From contig CM075675.1 in NCBI GenBank assembly GCA_037962975.1, positions 106,294,718 through 106,358,717 of the forward strand: a stretch of DNA of 64,000 nt, read 5' to 3'. Made by a program: the position numbers and the translations under genes. Source of the stretch: Clitoria ternatea. Its lineage: Eukaryota; Streptophyta; Magnoliopsida; Fabales; Fabaceae. The notes under the pieces were generated by a model. The model was not told the origin of the DNA. It ran no database searches and saw only the letters and a program-made list of their open reading frames with translations. The number at the start of each line of letters is the position of its first letter. Position 1 is the stretch's first letter. This document shows positions 24,501 through 33,768 of this stretch, piece by piece.

Positions 24501-25944
24501 AGGCACTCACTTGGTTGGCGGTTAGAAATCTCGAATCCTCAGGATTCAAATTCACTGGTTCTTTAAACATTATGGTTTTATTATGACAATCTATTAGAAC
24601 ATGATTGTCAGACAACCAATCTAGCCCAATAATAACTTCTAAGCCAGAAAGGGGTAAACAGAAAAGATTAGCCTTAAAGTCCCTACCATCTATGACAATA
24701 GGGCATTTCCAACAAGCTTTGGAAGTGACAATGGGATTGTTTCCAGGAGTATGTACAGATAAGTCAAATGGAAGTTCTATCACAGGTAATTTTAGTTTTT
24801 CTACACAGTCATTGGCAATAAAGGAATGTGATGCACCTGAGTCATACATAACAGTTAAAGAAATCTTATTAATGATACACTTACCTTCTACCATGGAATC
24901 AGCATGAGATGCTTCTTCTCCAGTGATTGCAAAAACCTTTCCTTTTGCTTTCGGCCTTCCGACTGCACTGTGCGCGCCTCCTTGAGTATTTATGCTTGTA
25001 CTTGCACCTTCAGGGTTTTCTCTCTTCATCTCTGGGCAATCCTTGATGTGATGACCTGGTTTGTTACACTTAAAGCAAACATAAGTGTTTTTAGGACAAT
25101 CCCTTTTCAAATGGGGTCCTCCACAGATAAAACATTTAAAATTTGGTGCAGATGTTGGATAATAGCTTCCAGTTGAAGCTTGGGGTCTGTTAGGAACAGA
25201 TGTTGCTCCAAACCGGCGAAATGGTGCTTGGTAAGGCTTATTCCTTCTGAAATCTCTTCTTTGGTGATGGTGAGGTCCTCCACTTCTTATTTCTCCTGCC
25301 TTGTGAATGGGCTCACGACTTTTGGTCATTCTATCCTTATGGTCTTCTTCAAAGATCCTGCAGCGATTTACCAATACAGAAAATTCACGGATTTCCTGCA
25401 TTCGTATAGCTTCCTTAATTTCTGGCCGCAGTCCATTTACAAACTTTGCACACCGATCTCTTTCATTAATAGCATCATTGTAATGAGAATGAAAACGAGA
25501 TAGCTCTTCAAACCTGGATGCGTACTCTCCAACGGTCATATTTCCTTGGGTCAGCGACAGGAATTCGAATTGTCTTTTCTCTTTAACATCAGCTGGAAAG
25601 TATTTTTCCAGAAACATATCCTTGAAATAGTCCCAAGTGATCTCCACGTCATTGACTTCGAATTGTTTACGCATGCTATCCCACCAATTTTCGGCATCCT
25701 CAGATAAGGCATAAGTAGCGAAGACTACCTTATCAGCTTCATTACATTGCAATGCTCGAAAGATCTTCTCTATCTCTCGAATCCAGATTTGTGCTCCATC
25801 GGGGTTATATCCTCCCTTGAAACGAGGTGGATTGCGTTTTTCGAATAGGTCCAGCCTTCTCAAGGCATCGTTACCTTGACCTTCACGTGCTCCCATTGCA
25901 TTAATTAAGCGTTCTACAACTCCAGCAAGATCGTTTCCAGCCAT
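21532..25944 (-). CDS. Gag-pol polyprotein of the Tekay/Del element (intact, 1470 residues)
   Basis: One uninterrupted frame encodes the proteins needed for retrotransposition. Gag homology covers residues 50-200. Two zinc knuckles follow: 271-283 (CX2CX3HX4C, one residue shorter than normal) and 290-303 (CX2CX4HX4C). Aspartic protease has the active site YDSGAS at 367-372. Reverse transcriptase runs about 545-745 with DLRSGYHQI and the FIDD active site at 694-697. RNase H covers about 836-950, with acidic residues in YCDAS, HDLELAA, FSDHKSL and VVADALSR. Integrase has the HHCC zinc finger at 1056-1096 (H-x7-H and CLIC), core acids in MDFV (1125-1127), SDRDPRF (1186-1192) and SERTIQSLEDLLR (1222-1234), and the GPYQI motif near 1361. 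The C-terminus, from about 1425 to HPHLFY, is chromodomain-like (IPLVKVIWSE then EDATWELE) of the type lacking the first aromatic cage residues. The ATG (25944) follows a leader of 140 nt after the primer-binding site. No Gag/Pol frameshift is needed, as is usual for this lineage. Confidence 0.95.
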   Translation of the reverse strand: MAGNDLAGVVERLINAMGAREGQGNDALRRLDLFEKRNPPRFKGGYNPDGAQIWIREIEKIFRALQCNEADKVVFATYALSEDAENWWDSMRKQFEVNDVEITWDYFKDMFLEKYFPADVKEKRQFEFLSLTQGNMTVGEYASRFEELSRFHSHYNDAINERDRCAKFVNGLRPEIKEAIRMQEIREFSVLVNRCRIFEEDHKDRMTKSREPIHKAGEIRSGGPHHHQRRDFRRNKPYQAPFRRFGATSVPNRPQASTGSYYPTSAPNFKCFICGGPHLKRDCPKNTYVCFKCNKPGHHIKDCPEMKRENPEGASTSINTQGGAHSAVGRPKAKGKVFAITGEEASHADSMVEGKCIINKISLTVMYDSGASHSFIANDCVEKLKLPVIELPFDLSVHTPGNNPIVTSKACWKCPIVIDGRDFKANLFCLPLSGLEVIIGLDWLSDNHVLIDCHNKTIMFKEPVNLNPEDSRFLTANQVSASLKGGAQGFMLLLSTKGEQESKIKNLPVVCEFPDVFPEDIPGLPPERDVEFSIDLVPGVGPISIAPYRMSPLELAELKKQLEEMIEKQFIRPSVSPWGAPVLLVKKKDGSMRLCVDYRQLNKVTIKNRYPLPRIDDLMDQLHGATVFSKIDLRSGYHQIRVKKEDVSKTAFRTRYGHYEYLVMPFGVTNAPAVFMDYMNRIFHPYLDKFVVVFIDDILVYSKSREEHVEHLKVVLEILKKKQLYAKLSKCEFWLEEVNFLGHVISQGGIAVDPSKVEAVLKWERPTTITEIRSFLGLAGYYRRFIEGFSKLGYPLTKLTRKGQPFVWTTQCENSFQELKDRLSSAPVLVLPDPHQSFEVYCDASKQGLGSVLMQDKKVVAYASRQLRQHEINYPTHDLELAAVVFALKIWRHYLYGATFDVFSDHKSLKYLFDQKELNMRQRRWMEFLKDYDFELQYHPGKANVVADALSRKSLHASTMMIKELELIENFRDLNLAVKVNANSYRLGALQVTSEFLRQVLEAQKEDEFLQEKKELLKQGKEVEFNVRSDQLLRYKDRVCIPDQEELRKAILEEGHKSYMSIHPGATKMYQDLKKLFWWPGMKKAVAEYVAACLICQKVKVEHQKPPGMLQSMEIPEWKWDSITMDFVTSLPKTPLGHDSIWVIVDRLTKSAHFIPINIRYSMEKLAKLYIEEIVRLHGIPSSIISDRDPRFTSQFWKSLHKALGTRLRLSSAYHPQTDGQSERTIQSLEDLLRACVLEHKGSWNQFLPYVEFTYNNSFHASIGMAPFEALYGRKCRTPLCWFETGENLMLGPELVQQTTDKIKIVQEKMKATQSRQKSYYDKRRKPLEFQEGDHVFLKVTPMTGVGRAMKSRKLTPRFIGPYQIIHKVSPLAYQIALPPFLSNIHNVFHVSNLRKYISDPTHVIEPDVIQVKDNLTYDASPVRISDRRIKQLRDKTIPLVKVIWSETRGEDATWELETAMKESHPHLFY

Positions 25945-26084
25945 TAGTTTCCTGTTTCACAGTAACTGAGATTTGTCACATCAATCACAGTTACTACCAA
26001 GTCAGATATTCTATTCTCTATCACCTATACAGAGTTTACAGACAAAGCAAGATAGACCTTTTCCCCAGGCCTATTGGATTAACT

Positions 26085-26096
26085 GCTCTGATACCA
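26085..26096 (-). promoter_or_regulatory. Primer-binding site for initiator tRNA-Met
   Basis: The minus strand reads TGGTATCAGAGC, complementary to the 3' end of plant initiator tRNA-Met, three bases from the 5' LTR. Minus-strand DNA synthesis starts here. Confidence 0.95.
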
Positions 26097-26099
26097 CTT

Positions 26100-29000
26100 T
26101 TTAACACCCTCTGTTACACCTTAATAAATTCTAGAAAAACTCATAATTTTTTTTTTTTTACTAAAGATATGATTGTTACAAAGAAACTATCGGAATAAAT
26201 TATATACATTATTTCTGAAATACCTCACAAATATTATTAAAAACTTTATAAAGTATTTGTACATTCATCCGAAGAAAATAAACATTAAACATTATAAGAA
26301 AGAGAGGAAACTCCATGGCCCAGAAGCAGTTACTAATTAACATTATTTATTCATTGGACCACGGTATTCATACCGAGCTCCCTTTCTAGAACGTGCTATA
26401 TTTACTGCTGATATTCTTCGATCCTTCCCTCTGAACCATCAATTTAGAATATATGAAACAAAAACACGGAGAAAGGAGTGAGAAACAGAATATAATATTT
26501 CCGAATAAGACATAAGCAACAAAGGGTTTTCACAACCAATACATAATAATATCAATCACAATCACATACACAATCAATTATGAATGCATGAATGTTATGC
26601 AATATCTTCATCATAACTTACTTATATATGTGGGCCCTTAAATTTTAATTTGCACTGGGCCAACCAGGAGTTTACACTGTTCCATAAGTCCGGATAATAA
26701 TAATATGAACAGCTCAACTGGCATGGAAACACTTAGAGACTAGTCAGATTGAGAAAGTTTTTATTGTGAAAGTACCCGACACTAGGGAGCTACCCCAGGT
26801 CCCCTGAAGCACCCTTTCACACTCTCTCATCCCAAGGCTCGTAATTAAGCCTCCTCTAATGTATCCTCGGTTTCTATAATCCGTCCCCAGACAATATTAT
26901 TTCATTTCACTTTCATTATCCATGATGCATGAACTACTCGCGTATTGAGTTGGTTAAGGCTTTTAGAAACTCAATTATTAAATCCCTTAAAGGTTTACAA
27001 TATCATTTCAATAAACTGTACATTTTCTCAGTTCTCTGAATTTCTGTCCCACAGAAATAAATTTGGTACAGTTTTCAAATCTCACGGAAATTGAGTTTCT
27101 AAGCCTTAAATATCTAAAAACTTTATCATATAAAACTTTACATAATCTTTCTCAAATTAAATCTTAACAAAATCAAATTTAGGAATCTCAATTATTTCCA
27201 AATATATTTAGTTATTAAGTTGGAAAAAATAAAACAATTTTCTTTCAAAAAAAAAATTTTGTTTTATTAAAAGAGAATAATTATTAACCAAAAATACTTA
27301 AAATTATAAAATTTTTCTTTAACTCAAGATTTAATTAAATAAATTCTCATAAAATATTTTCTTTCTAAAATAAATACTAATTTTTATTTTTATTTTTCTA
27401 AATATTGAAAATAAAGTTAATAAAAATAATTTCTAAGAAGAAATAAAAGATAATAAAATTTAAAGAGTAAGGTAAGAAATTCTTACTGAATTTTAGCTTT
27501 CCGTCATGCTCGCTATATGCTCAAACTCCACATTACAATATCATCAATCAAAATCAAACAATATCAATCATAACTAAATATCATCAATCAATCAATCATA
27601 ATCAAATCATAATCAAATCAATTAAATATCATTAATACATATCATAATACAAAATTTAATGATTATTAATATAGTCAATTTTAGTCCTTTTGGTCAATTC
27701 CTCGCATAGGTATATGTAAGTCCATATAATCCAGTCCTTGCATAGGTATAGTTCAGTCCATATGGGTCATAATGGTCCAAGTCCTTGCATAGGTATAGTC
27801 CAGTCCATATAGGTCATAATGGTCCAAGTCTTTGCATAGGTATGTTAGAGTTAGTTAACCGGATATTTAATTTAAAATTTATTAAAAATGTTAAGTTAAA
27901 AAGTTAATATTTTAAAATAATAATATTATTAAATTTAAAAGGAGTAGGGGACTCCTCCCATTATTCTTATGTCTTTTCATATTATAATTCTTATCTCACT
28001 CCCCCTTACCTTGAGTCGTTACCAAAAAGAGATTTGCTTTGCGCCTCCGATTTCTAGAAATATTAATATCAATCTTATTTTAGTATAAGCATAAGACGAA
28101 GATTAAGATTACTACTTAAAACAGAAATGGTAAATTCTGAATAGTGAATAGTGAATAGAGAAAAGTAAATCGTGAATAGTAACAGTGAATAGTAAAACGT
28201 GAATAGTAACAGTAAATAGTAAATCGTGAATAGTAACGGTAAATAGTAACAGTAAATAGTAATTTACTATTTGAATAGTAATTTACTATTGAAATAGTAA
28301 TTTACTAGTGAAATAGTGTTTACTATACAGAATAGTAACTTAAAATAATATTATTTTCAGTATAATAACAGATTTCTAAAAACGATATAAAAATAATCTA
28401 AAAAAATATAAAAGAGAAGTATTCTTACCTTAGGATTTTGGCAGAACCTTCTCTCCAAAAACTTTTCTTCTCTCTCTCACTTCCACCACTATCTCACTAG
28501 CACTACTGTATTAAGAAAACTTAATCTGAAATTGTGAATTCTAAAGAAGAAATCCTTCGGTATTTATAGGAAAAAATTTTACTATGCATTTCATTATTTT
28601 AATATAAAAGTACTATGCATTTTTGAATTTTTTATTCCAGGTTACTATGCATTCTTTGAAAATTTCGTACATGCACAGTGTTTTGCATAGTAACTGTCGG
28701 CAGAATTATTAAGCCAAATAGTAACCTTTCACTCGGTATATTTTAAATATTCAAAATGAGTCCTTTTTGAAATTTAGCGATATTATATCAGTCCTCACTA
28801 ATTTTATACTGAGTAATATAAAGTTAAAATTTTAAAAATCTAAAATTTTCTGTTAATAAAAATTTATTGATACGTTTCTAATTTTTTAACGATTAGAAAA
28901 AATCAAGATTTTTCTCAAACCGATAATTTTTAGATAAGTCTACTTGAAACGGATTTTAGAAAATTTTCTTATAATTTCAATTCACTTTCTTGTAAATATT

Positions 29001-29181
29001 TTTAATTTAAGTCACTTATATGAATTTAAAATTATTTAAAAAATATTATTTTATTAAAAAAATTCCAAAATTCCAAAAAATTCCAAAAAATCATAAATAA
29101 TATGTAGGTTAAAAAGTTCTAAAGAACCATAATTTAATTCCTTCAAAATTTCAATATAAAAATAAAAATAGGGGTGTTACA
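26100..29181 (-). repeat. 5' LTR of the Tekay element
   Basis: 3082 bp, near-identical to the 3' LTR. Differences seen: the terminal TG at 26100-26101 is TT here (so the LTR ends AA instead of CA next to the primer-binding site), one T fewer in the T run near 26148-26160, GAATAGAGAAAAG for GAATAGTGAATAG near 28155-28167, and one A/G change near 28210. Target duplication TAGGG follows at 29182-29186. Confidence 0.95.
28560..28570 (-). promoter_or_regulatory. TATA box of the 5' LTR promoter
   Basis: The minus strand reads CCTATAAATACC. It is conserved in the 3' LTR (20866-20876), in the solo LTR (about 54536-54547) and in the plus-orientation LTR (58727-58738). Placed here, U3 is only ~610 bp and R plus U5 about 2.4 kb, so the predicted transcript has a very long leader before the primer-binding site. 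Confidence 0.7.
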
Positions 29182-29186
29182 TAGGG
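29182..29186. repeat. Target-site duplication, right copy (TAGGG)
   Basis: Identical to 18400-18404 and placed immediately after GGTGTTACA. Confidence 0.95.
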
Positions 29187-29530
29187 CATGAACATTTTAC
29201 CCCCTTGGGAAATGATAGGTAAAATACTTGTTAGTAGCCATAGACCTTTTTACAAAGTGGATAGAAACGGAGCCCCTTGCCATCATTTCTGCGTCCAAAA
29301 TATAAAACTTCACTTAAAGAAACATTATATGCAAACATGGACTTCCCCATACCGTCGTTTTAGATAACGAACGACAATTCACAGATAAACATTTCGTAGA
29401 GTTCTGCAAGAAGTCGAGCATAAAGAGAAAGTTTTCATCAATGGAACACCCACAAACGAACGGTCAAACAGAAGCTGTTAACAACGTGACCCTACAAGTG
29501 TTAAAGTGGAGATTGGCCCGCGGGTCAGGC
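29187..29530 (+). pseudogene. Tat-clade integrase remnant, right part
   Basis: Continuation of the pol remnant at 16460-18404. It reads GMNILPPW (from WGMDILGP), then after frame changes a tract matching VAVDxFTKWIEAEPLA, and HGLPHTVVLDNERQFTDKHF then FSSMEHPQTNGQTEAVN. These are the integrase core D,D,E blocks, with the second D in VLDN and the E in QTEA. The match ends near 29505, where a hAT-like end begins. The nested order shows the Tat element was already present when the Tekay copy integrated. Confidence 0.85.
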
Positions 29531-29548
29531 CTAAATTGTCATCTCTAA
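29507..29548 (-). repeat. hAT-like element terminus
   Basis: The minus strand reads TTAGAGATGACAATTTAGGC then CTGACCCGCGGGCC, the same type of terminus as at 15112 but in opposite orientation. It interrupts the Tat integrase. The rest of the element is probably lost or replaced by the A-rich stretch that follows. Confidence 0.45.
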
Positions 29549-29925
29549 CAACAACAACAAAAAAATAAATAAGCAATCAAATAAATGAATAAACTAATAT
29601 ATAAATAATCATATAAATAACAAAAATAAAAGTTATAATAACAGTAACAAAATTAACTTAAATAAATAAAACAAGAGAAATTAAAATAATAGTAATAACC
29701 AAATAAATAAATAAAACAAATGACTAATAATAGCAAAAATTAAATAAATGAATAATACATAAATAAAAAATAAATAAAATAAAAAATAACAAAAAATAAA
29801 ACAAAATTTAACAAATAAAAAACAAATAATAAATAACATAATAAAACAATAAATAAAATATTAACAAATAAATAAATAAAATCAAATTCATCAGGAAAAA
29901 GAAAAAAATAATAAACATCACTTTA
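29549..29925. repeat. A-rich low-complexity tract (AAATA/AACAA words)
   Basis: Almost pure A, T and C in words such as AATAAATAAA and AACAACAACA, with no coding capacity. Nothing else is seen here. Confidence 0.7.
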
Positions 29926-30145
29926 TATATATAGAGAGAGAGGATGTATCATATGAGAAAGACTATCTTATATGAGAGTGAGAGGAGCGAATCTGAGTCA
30001 TACAACCATACAATGGATGATTGAGATTAATCATGTGAGTTTTTAAAAAAGTCATGTGACATTTTAAGTGGTCATATGACTTTGAATAACTTTTGATCTC
30101 AATCATTCATTGTATGGTTATACGGCCCAACTCCTCTCACCTCAC

Positions 30146-30199
<54 letters not shown>
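29926..30199. repeat. Complete fold-back element embedded in a TA microsatellite
   Basis: The unit has an inverted repeat. The left arm GAGAGTGAGAGGAGCGAA .. CATACAACCATACAATGG then ATGATTGAGAT (about 29975-30028) matches the minus-strand reading of the right arm, which carries ATCTCAATCATTCATTG, TATGGTTATACGG and CTCCTCTCACCTC (about 30095-30146). It is bounded on the right by a (TA)n run at about 30149-30199 and on the left by TATATATA at 29925-29934. It is the full version of the half copy at 9049-9261. Confidence 0.75.
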
Positions 30200-30200
<1 letters not shown>

Positions 30201-30835
30201 AAACGTAATAAGAGAAGAAGTAAAAGAATGCTATACCTGAAAGTCTGAAACGCGTGCGAGAGAGAAAAGATGAGCAGGAATTTCTTTGTAGATGAAAGTG
30301 ACGGGTCCCTCTCTTATATAGTTTTTTAGTTATCTATAATAATATAATATTTAATTTTAAGTATTTTTATGAATTTTTATGAGATAATTTTTATACTTAT
30401 AATCTTGTTATGAATACTCAAAATATATTTAAGAAAAGAAATATAAGTTTTAATGGATTTTTTAACTCTAAAATATTTTGAATAATAAACGTTTGACTAT
30501 CTATTTTCTATAAGTTTACTATTTTATTTTCTAATCAAATGATCACTAAAACTTACAAAATTTTAAAATTAAGCTCGTATGCATGAATCCAAACTCCCTA
30601 CTAAGTTTCATAATTTATTAATAACATCTTCTAGACTGGTATAGACTCGAATGACTCTATTTTAAGCTATTTTTCACTTATTGTCAAAAATTCTAGAAAA
30701 ATTCTAAAACATCCTATAAATTATAACGATCAATTAGTTCTAAGGGATTTTAAGCTAGTTTTGTCAAAAACATAAATTATAATTTTGGTTACGATTTTAT
30801 CCTTAATAAAAGACGGTAAAAATAAGGATGTTATA
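30200..30835 (-). mobile_element. Decayed Tekay-type LTR end, minus orientation
   Basis: The right edge AAGGATGTTATA followed by ATTCTACCTTCCTAAAAAA corresponds base by base to GGGGTGTTACA followed by ACTCTACTCCCCTTAGAAA of the intact element. Inside, AT-rich sequence with TTCTAGAAAAATTCTAAAA is compatible with the U3 part. The left boundary is uncertain because the TA microsatellite cuts in. Confidence 0.55.
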
Positions 30836-30925
30836 ATTCTACCTTCCTAAAAAAATTCCATCCTCAAATTTTGCATACCTTAATGGAAAAGGTGTGGATG
30901 AAATTCTCTCATGACTACTCCCAAT
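30836..30925 (-). pseudogene. Decayed polypurine tract and last pol codons of a Tekay-type element
   Basis: ATTCCATCCTCAAATTTTGC then TTAATGGAAAAGG, GTGGATGAAATTCTCTCATG parallels the intact element around 21500-21560, which has TTTCGTCCTCGAAATTTACA and GAGGATGAGACTCTTTCATC. Only the last ~15 codons of pol can be followed. Beyond 30925 nothing is recognised until the Cassandra fragment. Confidence 0.5.
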
Positions 30926-31260
30926 AAAAGAAAACTTAAGGGTCCATATAAGTTGCATCACAATGATAAAATAATTAATAAAACATTGTGGTATAATGTG
31001 GTATGGAAAACATTAGATCTCAATTAAATTATGGATTAAGATAAGAACTAAGATAAGATTGCCAATCATGCAAGCATAAATGTCATGTTTGGAAAAAAAA
31101 ATTACAAGTAAAACCAATTACTTAGTGAAAATCTACTATATTCACATGTCTTGTATGATATTGGTATTTTCTGTTTCTCACCATTTTCCTTGCTTGTGTT
31201 TTATAAAATAATTAAATTGAACAGATCTTTGTCATGCCTTGTAGGGGATGTGTATATATA
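30926..31260. other. Unassigned AT-rich stretch
   Basis: No gene, RNA or repeat boundary seen. It may be further decayed element sequence. Confidence 0.4.
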
Positions 31261-31594
31261 TTATGGCATAATTACAGTCTGGTTGTCTTAAGTTGTTATT
31301 GGTTTTCTCAATCCACTGGGTGTATTTTTATTTTCTTTTATAGTGAGATTGATTTTAGATTTTCATGACACCGATCCTTTTCTTGGTCATTCACCTCCTT
31401 CTCGGGCTAATGAGGGGAACATGTATATAACTTAAAGGTATTAATTAATACTACCTATACCAATAAAATACATTTACTTTTTAGTAGCCCACCACTTAAT
31501 GGCTCTAAGGTTAAGTGTGCTTAACTTGGAGAAAGTCTTGTGTTTGTTTGTTGGGAAAGTCGTCAATTCCGAAAAAAGTAGCCAGGGTGTTACA
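31261..31594 (+). mobile_element. Cassandra-type TRIM fragment with a deleted 5S-like region
   Basis: From 31440 CTACCTATACCAATAAAATA, GGTTAAGTGTGCTTAACTTG, GAAAGTCTTGTGTTTGTTTG and GTCGTCAATTCCGAAAAA to GGGTGTTACA (31585-31594) match the Cassandra LTR at 55160-55376. The segment corresponding to 55244-55305 is deleted, removing the intermediate element and box C of the 5S-like promoter. Just upstream, TAACTTAAAGGTATTAATTA matches TAGCTTAAAGAAATGAATTC next to the other copy, so the end of the internal domain is also present. No primer-binding site follows, so this is a 3' LTR. The limit on the left (31261) is approximate. Confidence 0.7.
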
Positions 31595-33126
31595 CAAATC
31601 AATTTAGATGGTCAATACTCAAGCTCAAGCGTAAGTTAGAGAATGTAACGTACCTTATGAGTTATAAATGAGGAGTATTTACAAAGGTGAGTGACAATTA
31701 AGTCCTACGTGACATTGTGTTAGTACGAGTCTAGAAATTTTAGGGAAAAGTTGACACTTGTGTATATATTCCTGACACCTTTTGAGGTTGACTTCCGAGG
31801 TACCTCGACACGCTTATCAGACTCGTCATGACACTAGTCTACAGGGACTCCGATCATTAGGAAAAGTTATCTCTCGACGTTTGTGGTACCGTTATATGTT
31901 TTGCATGGGTCTCGCTTGCATGTTTTGATAGTGATCCGGTATTAGAGATCGGGGCTGGTATATGGACTGGATCACCATACTTCACTTTCTACTATTCATA
32001 ATTATTAAATGGTCCCATGTGTAAACTTATATTATGTATTCTATTCTATTATATTTTAATCTTTATATTTGTTATGCGGTTGCACAAAATTAAACAACAA
32101 AATAATAGCATTATATTAAAAAAGTAATATTTTGTGTGATTTATAAAATTTAAATATTAAAATACATAATAAGTATTAGATGATATGGATAAAAAATTCT
32201 GTTAAACAAATTTAATTTAACGATAGTTAGGTAAATTGAAAATATACTCACTGATGGAAATAAAGCTCTTTTGAAATTCCAGATAATATAGTTAATAAAA
32301 ATAGAATGAGAGAAATATATTGCTAGAGGATGAAAAAAACAAAAAGTTATTTATTTTGGTAAAATAGGATAAGTTAAATATTTTATAAAAATTAGAAAAA
32401 AAGAGTTAAGGGAGTGCACTCTCCAACATTGGAAGAACTATGAAAAGCTTCTTGAGCCAAGAACACGTGGAAGTAACTTGGTTGGAGATGAATTTAGTAA
32501 CATGTATTATTCAAGACTCGAATTATGGTTCTTATATTGGAATTATGATGCACTATAAATGTTTTATTGAACATTGAGATATCTCTTAACCTTGACGAGT
32601 CTCCAAAACTCAACTCATATAAATTTTTCATTTAAAAAAAAAAAATTTAGGTTTTGTTTGATAACTATTCTTAGAAATAAAGTTTTTTCTTTACTTTAAA
32701 AACAAAGAACAAAAAAGCGTATTTTTTATAATAATAATTTGTTTGGTAATTTATCTTTAATCAACATTTTTAAAAATAAAATTTATAAAAACCAAAAAAT
32801 TGAAACAACTTTTGAGGTAGCATATCATGTGAAAACAAAATTTATACAAACCAAAAATTTAAAAATAATTTATTTAAAAGAAGCTATCCCATTAAAACAA
32901 AACATTATAATAAAGAATGAGAACAATTAATCATAATCACATTAAATAAAATTAAGAGAAAATACTAGTTTTAAATTAAGAATAATGCCCCTTACTTTTT
33001 TTATAAAATCATATTACATCATTTTACATAAATTAAGAAATCTAGTCATTCTAGAAAAATTTACTCCTATTAAATATGTCAACGAAATATTGATTGGTCT
33101 TTATTGATAACTTGTGTAAAAGATTA
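31595..33126. other. Gene-free stretch after the Cassandra fragment
   Basis: 31595-31990 is less AT-rich, with GGTACCTCGACACGCTTATC and similar text that looks like an unidentified old LTR or transposon. 31990-33126 is AT-rich. No coding frame can be supported; the 63-codon frame at 32739 is lysine/isoleucine-rich low complexity. Confidence 0.45.
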
Positions 33127-33768
33127 AGACTGCGTTTAGTTACAGAAGTTTTATGGAAATAATTTTCTGCTTGTTTTCTAAAATTTTCATTTCCTAGAGT
33201 AGCTAGAAAATTTTTGAAAACTCGTTTAGATAATGTGATAATTTTTTCAATTTGGAAAACTAAAAAACTAAAAAAGTTATTCAAGTGCACTCAATTTTTC
33301 ATTTTTTTAAAATATTCTTTAATTCAAATTAATTGAGATACGTCTTATATATATTATTTATGACAATATTGTATAGTATATACATCACATAAAAATTGTG
33401 GCAAAAGTTTAAAGTAATATTAAAATAAGAACAAATGAGTTTGTGTTTAAATATATTTCAAAATAGTAGCAATAGAACTTTTCGAATTAGTAGCAGCTTG
33501 GTTTATATTTCCATTTAGTTATAGTAGTCTTTATCTTGTAATTCGGTTACCTTATCTTGTAATTAAGTTACCACATTTTCTATTTTTTTACTTTTATTGG
33601 AAAACCTTTTAAAATAGTTTTCTATTTTTTTAAAAAATAAAAGATCAGTTTTCTATTTTTTATAAAAAAATTAAATAATTTATAAATAAACAGTTTTTTT
33701 TAAAAAAATTCTAAGAATAATTTTCTATTTTTATAAGAAAATTTATAAACTAAATGCAGTATAAACTT
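33127..33768. repeat. ~640-bp non-autonomous element with inverted ends
   Basis: The left end ACTGCGTTTAGTTACAGAAG then TTTTATGGAAATAATTTTCT is matched on the minus strand of the right end by ACTGCATTTAGTTTATAAAT then TTTCTTATAAAAATAGAAAA. There is no coding sequence inside; the minus-strand frame at 33051-33290 crosses the left end and is not a gene. GTTTAGTTA-type ends suggest a hAT-like MITE. Confidence 0.55.

Larger units (their letters stand above)
18405..29181 (-). mobile_element. Complete Tekay/Del chromovirus retrotransposon (Ty3/gypsy)
   Basis: A 10,777-bp insertion flanked by the perfect 5-bp target duplication TAGGG (18400-18404 and 29182-29186). It has two ~3.08-kb LTRs, tRNA-Met primer-binding site, polypurine tract and one uninterrupted gag-pol frame, all in minus orientation. 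The inverted LTR termini are TGTAACACC and GGTGTTACA. The insertion splits the integrase of a Tat-like element: rejoining the flanks restores a continuous match over ..WPINA then GMNILPPW. By eye the LTRs differ by about four substitutions and one T in a homopolymer, so the insertion is recent. The element has every part expected of an autonomous copy; one LTR terminus is mutated. Confidence 0.95.

Noticed and set aside
22472..25503. Plus-strand open frames of 87-107 codons inside the Tekay element
   Set aside because: They are antisense shadows of the intact gag-pol frame and have no domain of their own.
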